Assembly: GCF_905220415.1 (NCBI RefSeq)
Contig: NC_059562.1
Span: 7,083,501 to 7,147,500 of the forward strand
Length of the DNA: 64,000 bases
Reading direction: 5' to 3'
DNA from: Colias croceus
Taxonomy: Eukaryota; Arthropoda; Insecta; Lepidoptera; Pieridae
In this document: positions 55,440 to 64,000 of the stretch, one piece after another
How positions within the stretch are numbered: position 1 is the stretch's first letter
Layout: each line of letters starts with the position of its first letter
Position numbers and translations under genes: made by a program
The notes under the pieces: model-generated
What the model was told of the DNA's origin: nothing
The model's input: the letters and a program-made list of their open reading frames with translations, nothing else
Database searches by the model: none

Positions 55440-57392
55440 GTCGAGCCAATTTAATAGGCAACATTTGACGTCTATCAATTTTATCTTCGAAGAGAGGTAA
55501 CCTGCTTAAAAACATCGATTAAATAGTCTAAGATCCGGCTGCAGGATTAGTGCGCTCATCGGTTTTTTGCTGAAAACCGAATTTTTATGTATATTTATAA
55601 TTAGGAGAATATATATCGACTAGGTTGCCAGTCAAAATTTGGCCGCAAGCATGTTTAATTAAAATTTTTGTAATCGATTTTTGGGAAAAAAATTCGTTCA
55701 CTTGTTTTTTTGAATAAAATGTAGTCTACATCACGGCAAATGATATAAAGATTCAAAAAAATCACGGTTGCCGCTTTTCACCTGGCCGCAACATCTTGGC
55801 AGCCTGGTGCAGACAGGTATGATTTCGATTCATTTTTACGTTCATAACGTACATTTATGAATCATATATCAAATTAAAGCTAATTTTTTTCTATTTATTA
55901 TCATATATGGTTGCCTAATTAAATCCGGCCGCAAATAAGGGTTGCCGGCTGTTAAAATTATATATATTTACGCCTATTAGTACACCGACGCATTCTTTTT
56001 ATGTATATTTATAATTAGGAGAATATATATAGACTAGGTTGCCAGTCAAAATTTGGCCGCAAGCATGTTTAATTAAAATTTTTCTAATCGATTTTTGGGA
56101 AAAAAATTCGTTCACTTGTTTTTTGAATAAAATGTAGTCTACATCACGGCAAATGATATAAAGATTCTAAAAAATCACGGTTGCCGCTTTTCACCTGGCC
56201 GCAACATCTTGGCAGCCTGGTGCAAACAGGTATAATTTCGATTCATTTTTACGTTCATAACGTACATTTATGAATCATATATCAAATTAAAGCTAATTTT
56301 TTTCTATTTATTATCATATATGGTTGCCTAATTAAATCCGGCCGCAAATAAGGGTTGCCGGCTGTTAAAGATGTTGAATATTTAAGGTTGAGTGAAAGAA
56401 AATATGTCGTCCTTTTCAAAATGACAAATTTAAAAAGTAATATTGATTTAATATAATTAACAGCCGATCCTCTCTTTTTCTCGTTGTTTCGCTGCCGCAC
56501 GCGAATGCGTCGGTGTACTAATAGGCGTAAATATTTATAATTTTTAACAGCCGGCAACCCTTATTTGCGGCCGGATTTAATTAGGCAACCATATATGATA
56601 ATAAATAGAAAAAAATTAGCTTTAATTTGATATATGATTCATAAATGTACGTTATGAACGTAAAAATGAATCGAAATCATACCTGTTTGCACCAGGCTGC
56701 CAAGATGTTGCGGCCAGGTGAAAAGCGGCAACCGTGATTTTTTTGAATCTTTATATCATTTGCCGTGATGTAGACTACATTTTATTCAAAAAACAAGTGA
56801 ACGAATTTTTTTCCCAAAAATCGATTAGAAAAATTTTAATTAAACATGCTTGCGGCCAAATTTTGACTGGCAACCTAGTCGATATATATTCTCCTAATTA
56901 TAAATATACACAAAAATTCGGTTTTCAGCAAAAAACCGATGAACGCACTAATCCTGCAGCCGGATCTCGTACTAAAAGTGTATTAATCGATACGGATTTG
57001 AAACATTTGTCAATCGAATTTATTAACTTATGATGATTTTTATTGACAAGTAATCAATGCATTCGATTCTAGATATCAGATTTCGATTTTTAGAGTAACG
57101 TCTCTAGTATTTAAAAAGAAAAAAGGTTTATTGACACAAAATTGTAGCGACGTCAGTTCTTCAATTCAGAGATTGTTTATTATGTTTAGGATGGTTTATC
57201 AGTAAAATGAAATCTTAAAATAACTTGTATCGGTCATTATAATTATAAATATGTAATCGTAATTGAAAAAAGTTAAGCAAATGTGCAGTTCTAACAAAAC
57301 GAAATATCATGTTATTCTATGTCGTCGTTACTAGGTTACGTTGTTGAATTTTGTTGAACTGTCAAATGTTGCCTATTAAAATGGCTCTACTA
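55440..57392. mobile_element. composite inverted-repeat element downstream of DSTYK
   Basis: Outer ends TAGTCGAGCCAATTTAATAG and, inverted, TAGTAGAGCCATTTTAATAG are each followed by GCAACATTTGAC, with TA at the boundary. Inside are three ~430-bp copies of a module (AAAACCGAATTTTTATGTAT...GTTGCCGGCTG): two direct, at ~55570-55970 and ~55995-56370, and one inverted, at ~56545-56945. The first and last are capped by GATCCGGCTGCAGGATTAGT and its inverse. Tc/mariner-like TA target is inference; no transposase is visible. The + strand frame at 56734-57033 and - frame at 56282-56557 come from the modules. Confidence 0.85.
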
Positions 57393-57395
57393 TAG

Positions 57396-59513
57396 TAGGT
57401 TTTAATAAAATTATATATCAATAATTGGTGCTAAATGTTATATTTAAAACACGTATAAAACGCAATATTCTTTTGTTTTCTGCGTTAAATTGTTTAAAAA
57501 AGCATATTTTTGTGTTTCTGTACCATTCATAGTTGTGATTTGTTGTTGAATTTATGCTAATGCGTATTATTCCTTCAACTGAATTTTTATGAGGAAAGAT
57601 TGATGAAAGTAAGCTATGTAGATAATAATTTTAACTATCAGTTACTATATTTTCTAATAAACATTAACAAACAATTAGCAAATCGTCCCGGTTTTGCTTT
57701 ACTTCGATCCTGCCGATTTTAAAAAGTTCCGTGTTAAACACACAAACCGAAGAATTCTTTCTCTATATCATTCTGAAGCTTGCAATGAAACGAACATTAT
57801 AAAGAAAAGAGTTGTTAAGTTTCCAGTTTATTACAATTACCCTATTTTTAAGCTCTCTTTAACATGTTCATAACTTTATAAAATATATAGTGTAGTTCTA
57901 AATAAGTTTTTAAGCTATTGCATAGCTTCTATCGCGGGCCTTAAGCACGGGGACCGAATCGAGAAATTCCGTAACGACAAAACCTCACGCTCCCCACTCC
58001 GACGGGCGGAGGTGTGGCTTGAAGGCATAGCATGCAATAGCGCAACCGCCCCAGTCCCCGAGTGACACACGTCGTTTTTTTATTGTTATTACGTTAACAG
58101 CTGTTATGAATAAACACAATACAACTTTTAGCTAGCAATTTAATAATTAAAACAGTACCAATTTGATATTAAAAGTTATTTCCAAATATAGTTTCTAAAA
58201 GCAATAATGAAAATAGGATGTTCATTATTTAGTTGACGTAATCCTATAATTTACAACTAAAGGCTAGTTTCACGACTTGCTGATAAAGTCACTGATAGCC
58301 TATTCTACACTTAGAACGAAATATTTGCATTTCATACATTATATTCATTTAACTAACAGATAATAAACAGACATAATTATTATCTAGAAGTTGTGAAACT
58401 GGCTTTCAGTTTCTTAATTTATAAAAACTTATAGGTAGTATTGAAATTATAAAATACGCATCCTCAATAATTCTGAATGTTTTTTTTTAAATTCCTAATT
58501 TCAAATATTTCTCAATGAAAAGCCAATTCAATTTTCTTCCATTTTGGTTCAGACCATTCCATATTTGTCAATTATTGTTGATAAATATTTTAAATGCCCT
58601 TTCATTACAATAAGCGTCCGCCATTCTAATTATAATGTTGTAATTTCAATATGTAATTCAAAATGGCGGCGAAATATTTTTGGTTATGTACTGATAAGTC
58701 TGCTTGCTTTGATTTATGTGATATTTATATAAGTATTGTTATGAGTATAACTACAGTGTGTTTTGTTAAAATCTTTTATGTAAGAATGATCTCGAAATTT
58801 GGTACAGTAAGCTTATAAACGTTTTAGGTTAGAAACGATAGGTGGCGCTGTTTTAGAATCTTCATTTTATGCAATTTACTCCTTTTTAATATTTTTACAT
58901 TTATAAGAAATTGTGAGTGTGTATGTATTTTATTTTTACTTATTTTCTCAGTTGTGATTTCTATGAAATAAATCTGTTTTATTTTTATTCCAGCGCCATC
59001 TATTGATATTTTAAGTCATTTGTTGAATGTTATTTTTTCGTCAAATAAAAGTTAAAACGAATGTATTGTGTTAACAAAAAGTGCGTATTATATTATTGTC
59101 ACAAAATATTATCCAATAATATTATTGTTAGAACAATTATATTTTCTTTAATAAAGTATTTTTGTATGAGCTTTTGTTGTTTTATTTTACCACATCACAA
59201 CTGTTATTAATTATAACAAGACTATATTTCCTCATTAAACAGTAAAATGATTGGAACTCACGATTAAATTCTGATAAAGTATCCTTGAACTTTTGAAAAT
59301 ACATTCCATTACTTGAATGACAATCTTTGATTAAAAATTAATGATCAAAATTATGATCTTACGTTGTGAACGTCTGGGCGATGCACTTTGCTGTTGACCT
59401 CGGGCATTGCGTCCGGTCGCTTGCCCTCCAAAAAAAAATCACTATTCAAAAAGTGTACACACATCTCGTTTCCAAACAGCTTGGCAAGGAATCTACAGCT
59501 GCTTAAAATAATA
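57396..59513. other. mostly unrecognised AT-rich DNA
   Basis: Holds one SINE-like copy (57912-58080) and possible polyadenylation signals (AATAAATC at 58968, AATAAAGT at 59149). No coding frame is credible. Confidence 0.4.
57912..58080 (+). mobile_element. SINE-like repeat
   Basis: AAGCTATTGCATAGCTTCTA to GACACACGTCG plus T-run. Nearly the same as 38030-38190. Confidence 0.65.
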
Positions 59514-59515
59514 TA

Positions 59516-60972
59516 CAGGGTGTAATCGTTAAGTGTGCACAAGCGATTATTCCGTAACTATTGCAGATACCAAAAAACTTTAAACAGATATTGAAAGTAC
59601 TTAACCTAATGAGTAAAATGGCCATAATAAATTTTTAAAAATAAAACGAGAAATACCCAAAAATGTTATATTAAACGCTCCCATACATTTTATTTCCCAT
59701 ACATTTTGTATTCATAGCAGATTTTCGAAGTGATATCCTCATTATGCAATATAATGAGGAGGTCTATTTACACTTTCTAAATGAACTTCCCTTCAAATTT
59801 GCGAAGTAATTAAAGCAGAAAACCAAAAAAAGAAAGAAAAAGCTAAAATCTTTCATATTAAATGTACTAGGTTGATCCAAAAGTAGATAATTGGGTATTT
59901 CCTGTGCACATAAAAATATAAAATAAATGTTTTTTGCTTGCTCATGTATTCACTAAGTAATCACAAAAAAATCATATCAACAGGCCACGTTTCCAATTAT
60001 TTACATTAATTTGAATGTGAACCGTGCGTGCCAGAATGTTTCCCGACGAAAAGAAGTATCATCGATTCGACATGTAGAGGTTAAATTTCTAAATTTTTAA
60101 TGATATCAGGATAATTTTTTGTCACGTTTTGTGATCATGGACGTTACCCGAGTTCACCATGTTTATGCTAAAACCAAAAAACAATCAATGTCCTGGATGC
60201 GAGCTTCCAAAGTGACGATGAAGAAATTCAAAGTGAAAATCAGTTGGTTAGATGAAAGCGGTAGTTTTTTGGGACGCTGAAGGAATAATTATGGTGGAAT
60301 ATTTTAAAAAGGTAGCCACTTTATAGGGCTCTTACTAAACAGACCAAATTAAAACATTGCGGTAGGTAAGTAAGGAAAAGAGACATGGCAAACTGCGGAC
60401 CTGAACGCTGTTTCACCAAGACAACGCACCAGATCACAAAGCGTCAGTTGCGATGGCTGCCATTCAAAAATCGGCATTCCAAATGCTTGAACACCTACCC
60501 TATTCTTTAGATCTAGCTCCTATTTACTTTTATCTCTTTCCTCGGCACAAGAAACACTTTCTTAGCAATAAATTATTTTAAGAAGACAGCGAAGTGATGG
60601 CCGCGTGGAGGGGTTTTTATGGATGAAGTCAAAGTTTTTTTTTTTTAAGTTTAGGAAAAAAATATTGAAGTATATTTTCTAGTTAGAAGACTATCTAGAG
60701 AACTACATAATTATTATAACTGTAATGACCTCGTTTAATATTGATTATCATTACTTTTGGATCAACCCATGTACATGGGATATTCGTATCTCATACTAAA
60801 TGTATGGGAGGGTTTCAAGTTAATTTTTTAGATATTTCTCGTTTTATTTTTAAAAATTTATTATGGCCATTTTACTAATTAGGTTAAATACTTTCGATAT
60901 CAGTTTAAAGTTTTTTGATATCTGTTATAGTTACGGAATAATCGCCTGTGCACACTTAACGATTACACCCTG
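59516..60972. mobile_element. TA-flanked element with ~150-bp inverted repeats
   Basis: Ends CAGGGTGTAATCGTTAAG and its inverse, with TA on both sides. The inverted repeats extend ~145 bp, to about 59660 and from about 60827. A solo end of the same family lies in DSTYK intron 8 (39155). A mariner sits inside. Confidence 0.9.
59867..60771 (+). mobile_element. decayed mariner-like transposon, nested
   Basis: Ends AGGTTGATCCAAAAGTA and its inverse (TACTTTTGGATCAACCC), flanked by TA. The + strand carries broken mariner transposase pieces, in order: MFPDEKKYHRFDM, VVFWDAEGIIMVEYF, FHQDNAPDHKAS and LPYSLDLAPIYFYLFPRHKK. They include what remains of the catalytic D...D34D region. Several stops and frameshifts mean it is inactive. 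Confidence 0.9.
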
Positions 60973-60974
60973 TA

Positions 60975-62155
60975 TAGGAAGTTTAAGAATTAAGTCAGTT
61001 CCTATCAAGGCTCACATAACTCGAAAACGGGACATCATAAAAGCACATTAAAGGTTTATAACGTTTATAGCAGACATAAAATTAGCATAAATATTGTGGA
61101 TGTGAAGAATTTATCGCGTGCAGTCTAATCCAAATTATTACATATATTATAGTTGAGTTGAACACTAGTATCGAATATTACCTATGTCGTAAAAAAAATT
61201 AATACTTATTATGTTGAATCGATGAGACATTTTTATTCTCTTGCTAAATAAAGACAATTTTCTTCTCAATATTCATATTTTGTAACGGGAAATACGGTTC
61301 TTTTTGTATTTAAAATAAATATCAAAAGAAAATCTCATCAAAATCGACCACAATGTTGTATACCTATCTATTGGTATTTACATTCATTATGGAGTAATTC
61401 TACGACATTGCATTCGTTTTTAATTCCAGCTAACACTGCACATTGCTGCACATAGGTTCCCGCACTCCAAACCGTGTAAATCACCGTTATTCAATAAGTA
61501 ATAAACTATGAAAAAAGGATTTTAAACCCATTCTCCGCGCGCCTGGGAACAATTCGCTCGTTTTTATAAACCGCTTCAATAGAAGCTAGGTTTTCATTAA
61601 ATCTACCCCAGAATTTGCATGCATTATTTAGTCTTTGTAGTCGCGTACGAATTCAAATTCGAGTATTATGTAAATACGGGCCCTTTCAGTGATATGTGAT
61701 TTTATTCAGAAAAAAGATACCATCCGTCATACAGTGGAGTCGGAGGCAGCACTTGAGATGGGATTTAATTTCGCTGATAGTTTTGGGTTGGTCTCGAGAT
61801 ACACGTCTCAATGTATCATGTTTTATCCTAGGTTCCTTTTAGTAATATGAATAAAATATAGAATTTTACATATAAGTTCATATTTTACTATTTAATAAAA
61901 TTGAAGTAGGTACATAATATATTATTCGTAGTAACCACAGTAGTAACTAACTAACACAAACTTTTCACATCCTCGAACATGAGTACCTGGGTATTTCAAA
62001 GCTTTCAGTGCGAAAGCTATTCGGATAAATAGCTAGCTAATTACTTAAGTACAGTTAATTTACCAACACGCATCTTGATATAAATTAATCGTAACGAAAG
62101 TGTTTGTTACCTACATTTGAATAGTCAATACATTTTCAAACTTCATACTTATCTA
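60975..62155. other. intergenic, nothing recognised
   Basis: AT-rich, with no credible coding frame. Confidence 0.4.
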
Positions 62156-62300
62156 CTAGCTGTGCCCCGCGGTTCCTCCCGCATTGTACAGTTCCTGTTG
62201 GTCTTGGGTGATCTAACACCGAAATAATTTTTCAAATCGGACCAGTGGTTCTGAGATTAGCGCGTTCAAACAAACAAACTTCAGCTTTATAATATTATAA
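62156..62300 (-). mobile_element. Helitron (Lep1-like), internally shortened
   Basis: CTAGCTGTGCCCCGCGGTTC to CAGCTTTATAATATTAT. Confidence 0.75.
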
Positions 62301-62724
62301 TTTATAGTAACTATAGATTTACACCTTACATAAAATTAAACACTTTGACATGAGATTTATTATATATTTTAGGTACCTACATAAATCCCAAAGCTCATCA
62401 TCACTTCAAAATAATATTAAAAACGTACCTAACTTCATTACCACAAACTCACTGCAATTTACCCACTTCAGAACAAAACAAACCTAACAATGGATTAGTA
62501 ATCCCGAAATTCTGTGGATCAAAACAATGGACCTCTGTAATAAGATGCGGGATGTACCTACCTAATCGCGATATGCTCTCCATGGCAATCTCTTTATTTG
62601 CCTGGATATTCCTCGACCTGACTTATGGAGATGAATCTTAAATGTTTTGTATTGAAGTAACAACCGAGCTTAACAAGTTTTTGATGGTTAAATAAGCTCG
62701 TAAACTGGTAAGTTGTATACATAT

Positions 62725-62893
62725 CTAGCTGCGCTCCGCGGTTTCACCCGCGTGACTCCGCTCCTGTTGGTCTTAGTGTAATGATATTATATTATAGCCT
62801 ACTGCCCTCCTCGATAAATGGGCTATCTAACACTGAAATAATTTTTCAAATCGGACCAGTAGTTCCTGAGATTAGCGCGTTCAAACAAACAAA
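62725..62893 (-). mobile_element. Helitron (Lep1-like), 5' end lost
   Basis: CTAGCTGCGCTCCGCGGTTT to CGCGTTCAAACAAACAAA; lacks the TCTATAC end. Confidence 0.75.
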
Positions 62894-64000
62894 TTAACTG
62901 TTAGATATCTAATACTTTTGTAGTTAGAAATACATATAAATAGTCAACAAGGGTAATTCATTTCTTTTTTTTTATAAAACCTTTTCGAAGTTAGTCCCAA
63001 ATCAAACGTCTTTTCAACGTAAGAAACAGCAAACAACCAACTTCCAGATCGCCATCTGTCCGTACAGCACTTATTGACGTGAAATTATACGAAAAAGAAA
63101 AGAATGGTAGAAACAAAGTCTTTGATAAAACAACCCTTCGCAGTAACTCGGTTTTCGCGCCTTCGTTAGCTGTCAGAATAATGACGTAGATGCGGCAGGC
63201 GAGTTTATGCCCACAGCCCGACGAACGTGCTTTATAGGTTGCTATAAAAATATTTGTGAGTGATTTCAACACGTACGGAAAAAATAACATTATGCTGTAA
63301 TATGAAGGAAACTATATGTTTAGTTATGTATTCTTTTTTTGTTTATTAAAATTTATATTAATCCAAAGTATGAAGGTACACAGAAACTACTGAACAGATA
63401 TTTTTTCCAAAACGATTCGATAATTATTACCTATTAAATTATTGATCCTATTACTAAGTACAAAACATACTATTATTATACCTAATACTAAACAACCAAG
63501 ACGCTACTACCAAATCAAGACTAACGGCCTCTACCTAGAATAAAAGAAAAATATAGATACATTATGAGACGTATCTGCCGATTACCTAATCTATTACCCA
63601 GAAGTCCGAAAAAGTAAAATTATATTCGTTGGATTTTTTGTGTAAATATTTTGAAGATATCCACGCGGCGCAATCCGACGCTCTTCTGTTTTGCCAACCT
63701 CGTTTACTTAACTTGTTGATTTTCAAACGATGAGCCGCACAAACAATAATTTATTTATTTGAGATTTCGTTTTTAATGAAAAATCTTCAGAGTGAGTGGA
63801 ATGTAATATTATAATTAAGATGTTTGGGAATAAGCTCGCTGTCTGTAGTATATAATATATTGTGTATATTCTAGGGCAGCTATTACTTTTTCTTGCTAGA
63901 ATTTTGATTTACAACATTCAATTGTAGGGGAAGGAGGCCTAAAGTGGGCACATAGCCTAAAGCGGGCACTCAGTATAGTATCGTAATTTTAAATAATGGC
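62894..64000. other. intergenic, nothing certain
   Basis: A - strand frame at 62991-63290 (99 codons, YKARSSGCGHKLACRIYV) is open but unrecognised and may be repeat-derived. The last ~80 bases hold two copies of CCTAAAGTGGGCAC-like sequence. Confidence 0.35.

Noticed and set aside
56282..57033. Frames on both strands as a protein-coding gene
   Set aside because: They are made of the inverted and direct modules of the composite element.

Overview
The window is nuclear DNA from an insect, almost certainly a moth or butterfly (Lepidoptera). Genes are split by introns with GT-AG boundaries, the background is AT-rich, and the DNA is crowded with short mobile elements. Many of these have the 5'-TCTATACTAATATTATAAA...CTAG-3' ends of the Lep1-type Helitrons known from Lepidoptera. 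There are no operons, ribosome binding sites or CRISPR arrays.

The main gene is DSTYK (dual serine/threonine and tyrosine protein kinase, 'Dusty' kinase) on the + strand. I could follow 21 coding exons from about 29343 to the stop at 54993. Every exon junction keeps a consistent reading phase, giving about 1125 residues. The N-terminal two thirds is the DSTYK-specific regulatory region. The C-terminal third is a complete kinase domain with G-loop, catalytic Lys, HRD, DLG and APE motifs. A likely non-coding first exon and promoter lie near 19.5-19.78 kb. On the - strand at 17.6 kb is the first coding exon of a boule/DAZ-family RNA-binding protein, head-to-head with DSTYK. Its other exons were not found. 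A possible unrecognised + strand gene (12.8-13.4 kb) runs into a GC-rich minisatellite.

Layout. 0-17 kb: AT-rich intergenic DNA with two TTAA-flanked piggyBac-like elements, Helitrons, LINE tails, a MITE with perfect 64-bp inverted repeats and the possible gene. 17-19.8 kb: boule exon 1, a hAT element nested in another repeat, and the putative DSTYK promoter. 19.8-29.3 kb: putative long first intron with a second hAT element, SINE-like copies and Helitrons. 29.3-55 kb: DSTYK. Its introns hold two arrays of the same ~16-bp satellite in opposite orientations (introns 2 and 12), a ~2.6-kb palindrome built of ~108-bp repeats (intron 19), decayed LINE reverse transcriptases and many Helitrons that reach to within a few to about 40 bases of splice sites. 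55-64 kb: a composite inverted-repeat element directly downstream of DSTYK, a decayed mariner nested in another inverted-repeat element, and AT-rich DNA with no recognised gene.

The most unusual feature is DSTYK's intron content. Thousands of bases of CACGTG-rich satellite, present in both orientations of one transcript, together with several long foldbacks, could pair within the pre-mRNA or act as dense binding arrays for bHLH factors. That is inference; the sequences and orientations are directly visible.
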